Shown: piece by piece, positions 42,743 to 51,685 of the stretch
Layout of the letters: every line of letters starts with the position of its first letter
Numbering within the stretch: position 1 is the first letter of the stretch
Source: Desulfopila sp. IMCC35006
Lineage (GTDB): Bacteria > Desulfobacterota > Desulfobulbia > Desulfobulbales > Desulfocapsaceae
Length of the DNA stretch: 64,000 nucleotides
Direction: 5' to 3'
Assembly (NCBI RefSeq): GCF_005116645.1
Contig: NZ_SWCM01000003.1
Coordinates: forward strand, 124,001-188,000
Notes under the pieces: generated by a model
Told to the model about the DNA's origin: nothing
Seen by the model: the letters and a program-made list of their open reading frames with translations, nothing else
Database searches by the model: none
Position numbers and translations under genes: made by a program

Positions 42743-45661
42743 ATGACATATACGCCAGGCTCTACCTATTCAGGTTTTATCCTCAAAACCCATAAATATA
42801 TCCAGGAAATTGCATCCGATGTGTATGTATTTGAACATGCATTGCTTAAATTCCCCCTTCTGGCGATCAAAAACAACGATCCCAACAAAACCTTCTCCGC
42901 CGCCTTTAACACCGTGCCCACCGACTCTACCGGAGTCGCCCACATTCTTGAACATTCGGTGCTGATGGGATCAAAAAAATATCCGGTGAAAGATGTCTTC
43001 GGCGAAATCAACAAAGGCGGCCTGACGACCTTTCTCAACGCCATGACCGGGGCTGATATCACCTATTACCCTTTTGCCACCCGCAATTTAAAAGAATATT
43101 TCAATATCATGGATGTCTACTGCGACGTGGTTTTCAACCCGCTGCTGGCCCGCTCGACCTTCGAACAGGAGGGATGGCATTATCACCAGGAAGGTCCGGA
43201 TGAGCCCCTGAAGTTTCAGGGGGTAGTGTACAATGAGATGAAGGGGGCTTTTTCCGATCCTATCCGTTTTCTTTTTCATCACATCTTTGGCGGGCTTATG
43301 CCCGGCTCGACCTATGCCCATGAATCAGGCGGCGATCCGAAAAACATTCCCGATCTCAGCTATGAGCAGTTCTGCGATTTCCACAAAAACCATTACCATC
43401 CGTCAAACGGATTCTTTTTCGTTTATGGCGATGCCCCGCTTGAAGACGAACTGGAGTTTTTGCAGCAGAGATTTTTTTCCACCTTCGACAGTCCCGTTGC
43501 CCAGGCAGTTATAGAAAATGGAGAGCTCCCGACCGAACCGGTCTTCATTACCGACACGTATGCAGTCGACTCCACCGATACCGCCGGCAAGACCTTTCTG
43601 GCTGTCGGCACCAATATCTCTACTGTTACTGAGCGTGAGGTAAACAGCGCCTTCCAGATTATTGCCAACATCCTTTTCAATTCAGACGGCTCGCCGCTGA
43701 AAAACGCGATCGTTTCCAGCGGTCTCTGCAAGGATTTCGGCGGCTTTTATGTCGCGACATCCTCTTTCAGGACCCTGATGGTCACCTATCTGGTTGGCAG
43801 TGAGGCGGAACATCGCGACAGCTTCCTTAAGCTGTACCGGAGTTCTCTGTTAAAGATGGTGACAGAGGGTCTTGACCGGGATCTGGTTCTGGCCGAGCTG
43901 AACAAATTCGAGTTCAATTTCCGCGAAGAAGCCAGCAAACCCCAACGGGGACTTGATCTTATCGGCAAGGCGATGACCGGACTGAAATATGACACAGATC
44001 CCATTGCCCATTTAATGAATGAAAAACTTGTCCAGACTCTGCGTCACAAAGCACTGAACGAAGGCTACTTTGAAGAATTAATCAAAAAATTTCTGCTCGA
44101 CAATCCTTCCACCGTCACCGTGACCCTGGTACCCGATCCGGAAAAACAGCAAAAGACCCAGGCTGAAGAACAGCAGCGGCTCTCAGCATATGATGCGACA
44201 GTGTCGGAGGAACAGAAAGAAGAAAGGATAGCTCGAACAAAACAGCTCATGCAGGAACAGCAGCAGCCAAACAGCGTTGAAACACTTGCCCTGCTGCCCC
44301 AGCTGAACCTTACCGACCTGTCGACGAATATCGACTTTCACACCGTCGTCCCGACAGAAATGTTTGGCAGCGAGGTGCTCGTCAGTGAACTGACCACCAA
44401 CCATATTTCCTATATCGATGTTGGTTTTGATATATCCAGCCTGCCTGCCGATCTTCTCCCCTGGCTCGACCTGTTTGGTACCATTGTCACTGAAATTGGC
44501 ACAAAGAGGCTCAATTACCAGCAGTTTGCCAAAGAAATTGCCACGTGCACCGGTTCTTTTTCCCATTCCCTGACGAGCTACACCAAAAGAAACAGCCAGG
44601 AGACAACCCTGCCGGTTTTCTGGCTCCATATAAAATGTCTGCCGGAGTATCTCGAACAAGCCCTGCAGCTGCTGGCGGAAATATTTTCCTCCGTTTCATT
44701 CGCCGACCGTGCCAGGATTCGAGAAATAGTCGGTCGCGAATTTGCCTGGGCTGAGCACTCGGTTCAGAGTGAAGGATACAACCTCCCGGCGACCCGTGTT
44801 TTCGCCCATCTCAGTATGGCGGGCAGATATAATGAGATGTTTAACGGAATTACCTCATATCTGGCGACAAAGGACCTCGCCCTGAATTATACCCAGAAAG
44901 AGGAACATTTCCTGGCTGCCTTAAAAAACATTTCTACTCTGCTCTTTAACAGAAACAACCTGTTGCTTGGCGTGACTGCGGATAGTCAGGAGCTGGGTCA
45001 CCTGGCAAAAGCTGGCAGTTGCCTGATCGATGCCCTGGCCGACACCCCGGTTACAAGATATCCGCTCCCTGAACTGCACATAGCCGACCACGAAGCCTTC
45101 ATCACCGCCGCTGAAGTGGTTTTTGCCGTTCAAGGAGGGAACCTGCTGCCAAAGGGCCAGGGATATAACGGTCATTTCGAGGTTCTGAAAACCTATCTCT
45201 CCCGGGATTACTTATGGAACACCGTGCGTCAGCTGGGCGGAGCATACGGCTGTTTTATCCAGTTTGGCCAGATCAGCGGCAATCTCGCCTTTGTCAGCTA
45301 TCGTGACCCGCAAGTCAAAAAAACCTATGATGCCTACAATGGTGTGCCGGATATCGTTGCCCGCCTGAATTTACCGGACAAAGTGATGGAGCAGCTCATC
45401 ATCGGAACCTATGGCAGCTTCGATCCCCTGCGCAGTGCCGCTGCCAAAGGCGCTACCGCCAGAAACGACTACCTGAACGGTATCGATGTTGAATATAAAC
45501 AGCAGCGCCTGAAAGAGATTACCGCCACGACTCTTGCCGACCTGCGCAGTTTCGCTCCGGCTTTTGCGGACATGATCCCCAGAAGCCACCGGGCCATTAT
45601 TGGTAACCGTGCCAAGATCGAAGCGGATCGATCACTTTTTGACAGTCTCACCGAACTGTAA
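42743..45661 (+). CDS. M16C zinc metallopeptidase (presequence-protease-like)
   Basis: A 972-residue pitrilysin-type peptidase. The inverted zinc motif is HILEHSVLMG (HxxEH) at about residues 68-77, with the distal glutamate likely in VVYNEMKGAFSD. Four M16 half-domains are expected from the length, with the linker hairpin seen as a charged helical stretch at about 465-510. Family members degrade small unstructured peptides inside a closed chamber. There is no export signal, so it is probably cytosolic. It is transcribed alone, starting 44 bp after the inverted-repeat element. Confidence 0.94.
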   Translation: MTYTPGSTYSGFILKTHKYIQEIASDVYVFEHALLKFPLLAIKNNDPNKTFSAAFNTVPTDSTGVAHILEHSVLMGSKKYPVKDVFGEINKGGLTTFLNAMTGADITYYPFATRNLKEYFNIMDVYCDVVFNPLLARSTFEQEGWHYHQEGPDEPLKFQGVVYNEMKGAFSDPIRFLFHHIFGGLMPGSTYAHESGGDPKNIPDLSYEQFCDFHKNHYHPSNGFFFVYGDAPLEDELEFLQQRFFSTFDSPVAQAVIENGELPTEPVFITDTYAVDSTDTAGKTFLAVGTNISTVTEREVNSAFQIIANILFNSDGSPLKNAIVSSGLCKDFGGFYVATSSFRTLMVTYLVGSEAEHRDSFLKLYRSSLLKMVTEGLDRDLVLAELNKFEFNFREEASKPQRGLDLIGKAMTGLKYDTDPIAHLMNEKLVQTLRHKALNEGYFEELIKKFLLDNPSTVTVTLVPDPEKQQKTQAEEQQRLSAYDATVSEEQKEERIARTKQLMQEQQQPNSVETLALLPQLNLTDLSTNIDFHTVVPTEMFGSEVLVSELTTNHISYIDVGFDISSLPADLLPWLDLFGTIVTEIGTKRLNYQQFAKEIATCTGSFSHSLTSYTKRNSQETTLPVFWLHIKCLPEYLEQALQLLAEIFSSVSFADRARIREIVGREFAWAEHSVQSEGYNLPATRVFAHLSMAGRYNEMFNGITSYLATKDLALNYTQKEEHFLAALKNISTLLFNRNNLLLGVTADSQELGHLAKAGSCLIDALADTPVTRYPLPELHIADHEAFITAAEVVFAVQGGNLLPKGQGYNGHFEVLKTYLSRDYLWNTVRQLGGAYGCFIQFGQISGNLAFVSYRDPQVKKTYDAYNGVPDIVARLNLPDKVMEQLIIGTYGSFDPLRSAAAKGATARNDYLNGIDVEYKQQRLKEITATTLADLRSFAPAFADMIPRSHRAIIGNRAKIEADRSLFDSLTEL

Positions 45662-45738
45662 TTGCCAATCCTGCGCACGCTCCTCCTTACCTGGTCAACT
45701 GCCTGGGTGAGGAGAAGCTTTCCCGCCCCTTGCGACTC

Positions 45739-45766
45739 TTGTAATTTGTTACAATCCTACTATAAT
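45739..45766 (+). promoter_or_regulatory. Sigma-70-type promoter of the NifU-like/GGGtGRT operon
   Basis: TTGTAA (45739-45744), a 16-bp spacer and a perfect TATAAT (45761-45766) form the best promoter in the window. The predicted start near 45773 is followed at once by a structured leader and then, 114 bp on, by the NifU-like gene. Confidence 0.7.
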
Positions 45767-45780
45767 AGTCCCGCCGTAGA

Positions 45781-45838
45781 GAGGGAGGTGCCAGGCCGCT
45801 GCCTGAAAAATGCAACGCACCCGGCCTGGGTCTCCCTA
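45781..45838 (+). ncRNA. Candidate structured leader RNA with pseudoknot
   Basis: From about +8 of the predicted transcript, GGGAG (45783-45787) pairs with CTCCC (45832-45836). Inside, GGTGC (45787-45791) can pair with GCACC (45817-45821) and CAGGCC (45792-45797) with GGCCTG (45823-45828); these two stems interleave as an H-type pseudoknot. The intervening loop is GCTGCCTGAAAAATGCAAC. I do not match it to a known riboswitch, although the topology recalls small pseudoknot riboswitches such as that for S-adenosylhomocysteine. The gene start follows 48 bases later with TAGGAG. Confidence 0.45.
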
Positions 45839-45886
45839 GTTTTCGAAGATCATCAACAGAACTATTACTTCGCTTAGGAGAAAAGA

Positions 45887-46579
45887 ATGCAATACTCTTC
45901 TGAAATAAAGGAGATGTGCCGGGTGGCCCAGGGGACGAATCACGGTCCCGCCCCTATTCCGCAGGAAGGTGCCTGGACTCAGGCCCGGGAGGTCCGCGAT
46001 ATCAGCGGACTGACCCACGGCATTGGCTGGTGCGCCCCGCAGCAAGGCGCCTGTAAACTGACCCTCAATGTAAAAAGCGGCATCATCGAGGAAGCCCTGA
46101 TCGAAACCATCGGCTGCACCGGAATGACCCATTCGGCCGCCATGGCCTCGGAGATCCTGCCGGGCAAGACCATCCTGGAAGCCCTGAATACCGACCTGGT
46201 TTGCGACGCCATCAACGTCGCCATGCGGGAACTCTTTTTACAGATTGTCTATGGTCGCAGCCAGTCTGCTTTTTCCGAGGGTGGTTTACCCGTCGGCGCC
46301 GGCCTGGAAGATCTCGGCAAAGGATTACGTTCGGTTTGCGGCACAATGTACGGCACCAGCGCCAAAGGCCCGAGATACTTGGAAATGGCGGAAGGTTATG
46401 TGACCAGCATCGCGCTTGATGCAAACGATGAAATTATCGGCTATGCCTTCGTCAGCCTCGGCAAAATGATGGACGCCATCAAAAAAGGCGTGGACGCCGA
46501 GCAGGCATTGCAGGAAGCCTCCGGGACCTACGGCAGATTTGCCGATGGTGTTAAAACTATTGATCCACGCAAGGAATAA
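45887..46579 (+). CDS. NifU/IscU-like iron-sulfur scaffold family protein
   Basis: A 230-residue protein of the NifU N-terminal-like scaffold family. Residues about 50-90 (GWCAPQQGACKLTLNV, ALIETIGCTGMTHSAAMASE) align with the scaffold core but the usual three-cysteine arrangement is modified. A unique C-terminal part (VCGTMYGTSAKGPRYLEM) follows. Such proteins are found paired with GGGtGRT proteins, as here (10 bp between genes). Function is not established; cluster or metal delivery to the partner is a reasonable hypothesis. Confidence 0.8.
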   Translation: MQYSSEIKEMCRVAQGTNHGPAPIPQEGAWTQAREVRDISGLTHGIGWCAPQQGACKLTLNVKSGIIEEALIETIGCTGMTHSAAMASEILPGKTILEALNTDLVCDAINVAMRELFLQIVYGRSQSAFSEGGLPVGAGLEDLGKGLRSVCGTMYGTSAKGPRYLEMAEGYVTSIALDANDEIIGYAFVSLGKMMDAIKKGVDAEQALQEASGTYGRFADGVKTIDPRKE

Positions 46580-46589
46580 GGAGAAGAAC

Positions 46590-47606
46590 ATGGCACTGTT
46601 TGAGAGTTATGACAGGCGGATCAATCAGATTATTCCTGTCCTGGAAAAATATGGCATGAAAACCCTCGAGCAAGCAGGGGAAGTCTGCCGGGCATATGAT
46701 GTGGACGTGGCAAAGATCGTCAAAGGTATTCAGCCGATCTGTTTTGAAAATGCAGTATGGGCCTACACCCTGGGCGCGGCCATCGCGATCAAAAAAGGCC
46801 AGACCAAAGCCGCGGAGATCGCGGCAACACTTGGTGAAGGATTGCAGGCTTTCTGTATCCCGGGTTCTGTCGCCGACGACCGCAAGGTCGGCATCGGCCA
46901 CGGCAATCTGGCCGCCATGCTCCTCACCGAAGAGACGAAATGCTTTGCCTTTCTGGCCGGCCATGAGTCCTTTGCCGCGGCAGAAGGCGCCATCGGCATC
47001 GCCCGCTCAGCCAACCGGGTGCGCCAGACGCCGCTGCGCGTCATCCTGAACGGGCTCGGCAAAGATGCCGCGAAAATCATCTCCCGGATCAATGGCTTTA
47101 CCTATGTACAGACCAGCTTTGACTATGCAACCGGCACACTGAGCGTCGTATCGGAAACAAAATATTCAGAGGGAGAACGCAGCAAGGTCCGCTGCTTTGG
47201 TGCCGATGATGTCCGGGAAGGCGTCGCCATCAATCATATGGAAGGCGTTGATGTCTCCATCACCGGCAATTCCACCAATCCCACCCGATTCCAGCATCCG
47301 GTGGCCGGCACCTATAAAAAAGAGTGCCTTCAGCAAGGCAAAAAATACTTCTCGGTAGCCTCGGGCGGCGGCACCGGCCGGACTCTCCACCCGGACAATA
47401 TGGCGGCAGGTCCAGCCTCCTACGGCATGACCGACACCATGGGGCGGATGCACTCGGACGCCCAGTTCGCCGGATCGTCTTCCGTTCCGGCCCATGTAGA
47501 AATGATGGGACTTATCGGCATGGGCAACAATCCGATGGTCGGGGCGTCTGTATCCGTAGCTGTGGCCCTTGAGCAGGCAGCCAAGGCAGTCAAGGCGGGC
47601 AGGTAA
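46590..47606 (+). CDS. GGGtGRT family protein
   Basis: A 338-residue protein bearing SVASGGGTGRTLHPDNMAAG near residue 250, the signature of the GGGtGRT family. Other conserved-looking blocks are GIGHGNLAAMLLTEETKCFA and MGLIGMGNNPMVGASVSVAV. The true start is ATG 46590 (AAGGAGAAG upstream), giving MALFESYDRRINQI. It has no membrane segment. The family is confined largely to anaerobes and has no assigned reaction; constant pairing with the NifU-like gene suggests a metal-cluster dependent enzyme or chaperone. Confidence 0.88.
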   Translation: MALFESYDRRINQIIPVLEKYGMKTLEQAGEVCRAYDVDVAKIVKGIQPICFENAVWAYTLGAAIAIKKGQTKAAEIAATLGEGLQAFCIPGSVADDRKVGIGHGNLAAMLLTEETKCFAFLAGHESFAAAEGAIGIARSANRVRQTPLRVILNGLGKDAAKIISRINGFTYVQTSFDYATGTLSVVSETKYSEGERSKVRCFGADDVREGVAINHMEGVDVSITGNSTNPTRFQHPVAGTYKKECLQQGKKYFSVASGGGTGRTLHPDNMAAGPASYGMTDTMGRMHSDAQFAGSSSVPAHVEMMGLIGMGNNPMVGASVSVAVALEQAAKAVKAGR

Positions 47607-47615
47607 CAAGGCAAA

Positions 47616-47646
47616 GGAGACCGCCAGCCGAAAAGCGGCGGTCTCC
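47616..47646 (+). terminator. Hairpin after the GGGtGRT gene
   Basis: GGAGACCGCC (47616-47625) and GGCGGTCTCC (47637-47646) form a perfect 10-bp GC-rich stem with an 11-base loop, 9 bp after the stop. No U run follows on the plus strand, so it may be Rho-assisted or act as a shared barrier for the convergent gene that ends at 47659. Confidence 0.6.
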
Positions 47647-47658
47647 CTGCCGAGCAGA

Positions 47659-48075
47659 TTATTTGCGATCCGGTGCAGTCATTTGATGAATCCTGGCCTT
47701 AGCGTTTTCGTACCATCTTTTTGAGGTCTCTTTGGTTTTCTGCCAGAAGCCCTTGCTCTTTACCGCGGTCTCTGTTGCCACATCCTTGGAAACCTCTACA
47801 GTTTTCTCAGCCACTGCAGTGCTTTTTTGCTTGGTCTTGTCCCAGACTTCCGTCCCTTTTTCTTTGGCACCGCCTACAGCCTCAGCGGTTTTTTCCTTGG
47901 TCTTTTGCCAACTTTCTTCCGAGGCATTCCCCACTGCCTTGGCCGCCTCGCTGATCTCCTTGCCGGCGGCATCCCATTTTCCAGGTTCCTCCCCGCTCCA
48001 GACCTTAACAGAAACAAGGAGCAGACAGGCAAGGACAACGATTACTTTAAAACGAATATGTGTGCGACTCTCCAT
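47659..48075 (-). CDS. Exported helical repeat protein of unknown function
   Basis: A 138-residue protein with a signal peptide (VIVVLACLLLVSVKVWSGEE). The mature part consists of irregular 11-residue repeats rich in K, T, A and E, such as WQKTKEKTAEAVGGAKEK and WQKTKETSKRWYENAKA. These predict a continuous amphipathic helix, as in YtxH/LEA-like envelope stress proteins. It is probably periplasmic. The ribosome site is weak. Neighbouring genes give no hint of function. Confidence 0.75.
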   Translation of the reverse strand: MESRTHIRFKVIVVLACLLLVSVKVWSGEEPGKWDAAGKEISEAAKAVGNASEESWQKTKEKTAEAVGGAKEKGTEVWDKTKQKSTAVAEKTVEVSKDVATETAVKSKGFWQKTKETSKRWYENAKARIHQMTAPDRK

Positions 48076-48111
48076 AAGATCTCCATCTAATTTTTTAGCG
48101 CTGCATGTGTG

Positions 48112-49125
48112 TTACTGGAGCGGGGGTGCATATTGCAGCCCGCCTCGCGTCCAGAGATTATTCATTCCCCGCTCTATCTTCAAGACAGACATCGACCCGA
48201 CATTTCGCTCAAAGACCTCTCCGTAGTTCCCGACCTGGCGAATAATCTGCAGAGCCCAGTCATTTTTCAGGCCAATCCCCCTTCCACCAGCCCCCTCTCT
48301 CCCTAACAATCTTTTTACAGCGAGAATATCACTCAATTTCATCTCGTCGAGGTTTCCGGAAGTAATTCCCAGCTCTTCACTGTTCACCATGGCATACAGT
48401 GACCACCTGACAATATTCAGCCAGGTATCGTCGCCCTGCCGGACAACCGGGCCGAGAGGGTCTTTAGCGATAACTTCGGGGAGCACCTGCGCACCGTCCG
48501 GGTTGGCAAGACCCAGCCGGATACCGTACAGCTGCGACTGCTGCATCGTGAGCATATCGCAGTCTTCCCGGTCAAATCCTTTCACGGCAAGGTCGACGGT
48601 GTCATAGGGAACAATGCTGTATTCAATGTTATTTCTGGTAAGATAATCGATTATATGAGGTTCAAAATCGGTGTCGACAGGGCTGCAGAGCTTCACCTGG
48701 CGCAGATCAGCCAAATGCTGGATATTAAGTTTTTTAGAAATCAACACGCCCTGGCCGTCATAGTAACTGATACCGGCGAAATGAATGGGAAGGGCCGAAT
48801 CCCGGGTAAAGGTCCAGGTTGAATGCCGTGAAAGGATGTCGATCTTCCCGGTTAATAGCGCGGTAAAAGACTCGTTTTCCGCAAGCGGTATACATTCAAC
48901 TTTTTTCGCATCACCCAAGGTCGCTGCCGCCACCGCCCGGCAGATGTCCACATCAAGACCGGTCCATTTACCAAGGGCATCGACACTCGAAAAACCGGGC
49001 GATCCGGTGGAAACGCCGCACAGGACAAAACCGCGTTTGATCACTTCTTCTCTGGTGTAGGCTTGTGCCATACCCGCAAAAAAGACTATTGCCAGCAAAG
49101 CAGCAAGACAACTATTTTTTGTCAT
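48112..49125 (-). CDS. Amino-acid ABC transporter substrate-binding protein (AapJ-like)
   Basis: A 337-residue periplasmic binding protein with a signal peptide ending MAQAYTRE. VIKRGFVLCGVSTGSPGFSS and GLDVDICRAVAAATLGDA are typical of general L-amino-acid binding proteins of the AapJ/BztA class. The C-terminus retains GREGAGGRGIGLKNDWALQI. No permease or ATPase gene lies nearby, so it must work with a transporter encoded elsewhere or in a non-transport role. The 172-bp mobile element sits 25 bp upstream of its start, where the promoter would be expected. Confidence 0.9.
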   Translation of the reverse strand: MTKNSCLAALLAIVFFAGMAQAYTREEVIKRGFVLCGVSTGSPGFSSVDALGKWTGLDVDICRAVAAATLGDAKKVECIPLAENESFTALLTGKIDILSRHSTWTFTRDSALPIHFAGISYYDGQGVLISKKLNIQHLADLRQVKLCSPVDTDFEPHIIDYLTRNNIEYSIVPYDTVDLAVKGFDREDCDMLTMQQSQLYGIRLGLANPDGAQVLPEVIAKDPLGPVVRQGDDTWLNIVRWSLYAMVNSEELGITSGNLDEMKLSDILAVKRLLGREGAGGRGIGLKNDWALQIIRQVGNYGEVFERNVGSMSVLKIERGMNNLWTRGGLQYAPPLQ

Positions 49126-49150
49126 AACGTTATGGGAGTCAATTATTTAT

Positions 49151-49322
49151 CTGATTACCCCTCAAGCTCAGCTTGTCGAAATGGAAGGGTGTGGGTTGTT
49201 TGTTTTACGGGTCTCTGCAGCCAAGGATGGCTGCAGCGAAGCCCCCAGGGATGGGTTTACGGCGTCCCGGGAAACGAACAGCCCACTCCCTGGTTCAGTA
49301 GCTGAACATTAGGGGTAATCAC
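49151..49322 (+). mobile_element. 172-bp MITE-like element with 10-bp target duplication, copy 2
   Basis: Same length and orientation as the copy at 21125-21296 and nearly identical, including CTGATTACCCCTCAAGCTCA at the left and GCTGAACATTAGGGGTAATC near the right end. It is flanked by perfect 10-bp duplications AATTATTTAT (49141-49150 and 49323-49332), unrelated to the copy 1 flanks except in being AT-rich. The remaining bases 49333-49565 before the rsmB gene hold no recognised gene. Confidence 0.9.
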
Positions 49323-49565
49323 AATTATTTATATTTTATGGCCAGAACTGCCGTATTGAAAAAAACATACCAGCCGGTTACGGGATTGTCCACCGAAAGC
49401 AAATGTTTGGTCAAACGACTGCCCCGATACCTTCTTTTTCCATTTCCCTTAGACAAGATAGTTGCTACATTGCCCCTACCCTCGTCATAAGGGGGAATGA
49501 CGCCCCAGACCGCAGCAACCACTCTGGATATACGCCTGATGCCAATTCAATACGGTTAAAAGACC

Positions 49566-50927
49566 TTGCCCAAACAACAATCAAGAACCGCCCGTTATAC
49601 CGCCATTGAGACACTCTGCAACCTGTACCGAAGCCAGTCTCCGGTCAAGCCGCTTTTTGATCGGGTGGTGCAGAAATACAGTCTGCCGACCAATGAACGG
49701 AGCCTCGCCATGCAAATGGTCTACGGGGTCCTGCGCCATCGGCAGTTTCTCGATAGAATCCTGGAGCTTCTCTCCCGAACCCCGCTGCGCAAAGTAGACC
49801 CATTCGTCCATCAGGCACTCGCAGTAGGTCTGTACCAGCTCTTTTTCCTGCACCGTATCCCGGAGTCAGCAGCCGTCAATGAAGTTGTTGAAAGCTGCAA
49901 GGTTGCCAAGGTTCCCCAAAGACTGCATGGCTTCGTCAACGGTATCCTGCGCCAGGCTATTCGCCAAAAAAAGACGCTTGCGGTCCAGGCGCAAACCGAC
50001 AACAGCGGCCGGCCGATCCTCAATCATCCGGACTGGCTCATCCAGCGATGGCAGCAAAATTTCGGCTCCGCGGAAACTGACAGAATTTGCCGAGCCAACA
50101 ACAGTGAACCAACGCTGGTGCTGCGCGTCAATAGCGCCAGGATAACACGAGAAGATTTCTGCCGAATACTCGATGCGGCCGGCATCACAAGCCAACCGGG
50201 AAGATATTCCCCGGAGGCGGTGAGTTTGCCCGAATTTCACGGTTCGATTACCTCTTTGCCAGGCTATGATGAAGGATTTTTTCAGGTTCAGGACGAGGCT
50301 GCCCAGCTCGCCACCACGCTGCTTGGCCCTTTTTTCCCGGCAGGGGAATATCTTGACGGCTGTGCCGGTCTTGGCGGCAAAACCTCCCATCTCCTGCAGC
50401 TGGCAAAGCTGCACGATCTCCGGATCACCGCAGTGGAACCTGAACCGCAGCGATTGAAAAAACTGCAGGACAACATTGCCCGCCTCTTTCCCGACAGCAG
50501 ATTAATCATCCATGAAGGCACCCTGCAACAGTTCTCAACCCTGTGTGCTGCCGATTTTTTTCACGGCATCCTGATCGATGCTCCGTGCTCCGGCACCGGT
50601 GTCACCGGGCGACACCCGGATATTCGCTGGAACAGGCGACCGGAAGAGCTGATGCGTTACCAGCTGGAACAGATACACCTGTTGTCACTCGCCGCCACGC
50701 TCGTCAGGCAGAAGGGGGTGCTGGTATACGCCACATGCTCTCTTGAGCCGGAAGAAAACCAGCAGGTCGTCCATGAATTTTTGCGAATCCACCCGGACTT
50801 CGCCCTTACCGATTGCTCCCCATATCTCCCGGAATCTGCCCGCCAATTTATCGAAAATGATTTTTTCATCCCCCATCCCTCCGCAACAATTGACGGTTTT
50901 TTTGCAGCACGAATGCAGCGTACCTAG
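49566..50927 (+). CDS. rsmB: 16S rRNA (cytosine-967-C5) methyltransferase
   Basis: A 453-residue enzyme with an N-terminal NusB-like RNA-binding domain (about 1-135, AMQMVYGVLRHRQFLDRIL) and a Rossmann methyltransferase. The SAM site is LDGCAGLGGKTSHLLQLA. The catalytic cysteines are in DAPCSGTGVTGRHPDIRW and ATCSLEPEENQQV. The start is TTG 49566, forced by an in-frame stop six bases upstream; it lacks a strong ribosome site, so initiation may be weak or a later codon may be used. Confidence 0.93.
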   Translation: MPKQQSRTARYTAIETLCNLYRSQSPVKPLFDRVVQKYSLPTNERSLAMQMVYGVLRHRQFLDRILELLSRTPLRKVDPFVHQALAVGLYQLFFLHRIPESAAVNEVVESCKVAKVPQRLHGFVNGILRQAIRQKKTLAVQAQTDNSGRPILNHPDWLIQRWQQNFGSAETDRICRANNSEPTLVLRVNSARITREDFCRILDAAGITSQPGRYSPEAVSLPEFHGSITSLPGYDEGFFQVQDEAAQLATTLLGPFFPAGEYLDGCAGLGGKTSHLLQLAKLHDLRITAVEPEPQRLKKLQDNIARLFPDSRLIIHEGTLQQFSTLCAADFFHGILIDAPCSGTGVTGRHPDIRWNRRPEELMRYQLEQIHLLSLAATLVRQKGVLVYATCSLEPEENQQVVHEFLRIHPDFALTDCSPYLPESARQFIENDFFIPHPSATIDGFFAARMQRT

Positions 50928-51072
50928 CCTTTCTGACTGGATTTTCTTTGCCAATGGGTATGGTCTGTTGTACATTCTGCCCCATTGATTATTTACAACT
51001 CATGCGTACTCTTTTTCTCCAACAAACCTTACCTGCAGTCTACACAGGTTTTCTCAACCAAGGACAGATAGA

Positions 51073-51666
51073 ATGGCCGAAATTAAAAGTACAATGGACA
51101 TGGTACTGGAGCGTGCCGCAAAAATGGCCGCCGCGGCACAACCGGATGCCGACAATGAAGATCTCCTCAAGACAGGCATGCGGCTTGCCGCCGAGTATCT
51201 CAACCAGCAGGAGACCGATCTCGCCCAGTTGCTCGCCGCGCAACCGGCCAAGGACCAGGTAGCGATACGAAAAGGAATGGCCCAGACCCTGCTGCGCAAC
51301 ATCGTTCTGCCCCGGGATGCCCAACTCCAGGCATCGGGAAAAATAGCCCTGAAGGGAGTCCTGTCCCTCGGTGGCAAGAGCGGGGAGATCCAGTCAATCT
51401 GCCAGGAATTATCACAAATACTTGAGCAATATGGTCAACATAAGGAACAGATGACCAGTCAGCTCGAAGATGCCATCAGGGCCCAGCTGGAGCAGCAGCA
51501 GATGGCCCATGGCCAAAAAAGTAAAACCCCCGTCAACCCGGCGATGCATCCGCAGTACCGGGAAGAACTGGGAAAAATGTTGACCAGCCTGAACAATCAA
51601 TACAACGACGCCATGAAGCAGCGCAAGGAAATGATTCTCCAACGATTTTCTCCCGTTTCCCAGTGA
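51073..51666 (+). CDS. Conserved hypothetical helical protein (DUF6657-like)
   Basis: A 197-residue soluble protein with an almost entirely helical composition. It begins MAEIKSTMDMVLERAAKMAA and has no membrane segments or cysteine clusters beyond one. The segment GMRLAAEYLNQQETDLAQ and the Q-rich helix at about 115-155 suggest a coiled-coil protein. I recall similar proteins in deltaproteobacteria annotated only as DUF6657; the match is from memory. It lies 19 bp before the M24 peptidase gene. Confidence 0.75.
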   Translation: MAEIKSTMDMVLERAAKMAAAAQPDADNEDLLKTGMRLAAEYLNQQETDLAQLLAAQPAKDQVAIRKGMAQTLLRNIVLPRDAQLQASGKIALKGVLSLGGKSGEIQSICQELSQILEQYGQHKEQMTSQLEDAIRAQLEQQQMAHGQKSKTPVNPAMHPQYREELGKMLTSLNNQYNDAMKQRKEMILQRFSPVSQ

Positions 51667-51685
51667 CCCGGCAGACAGAACGCAG

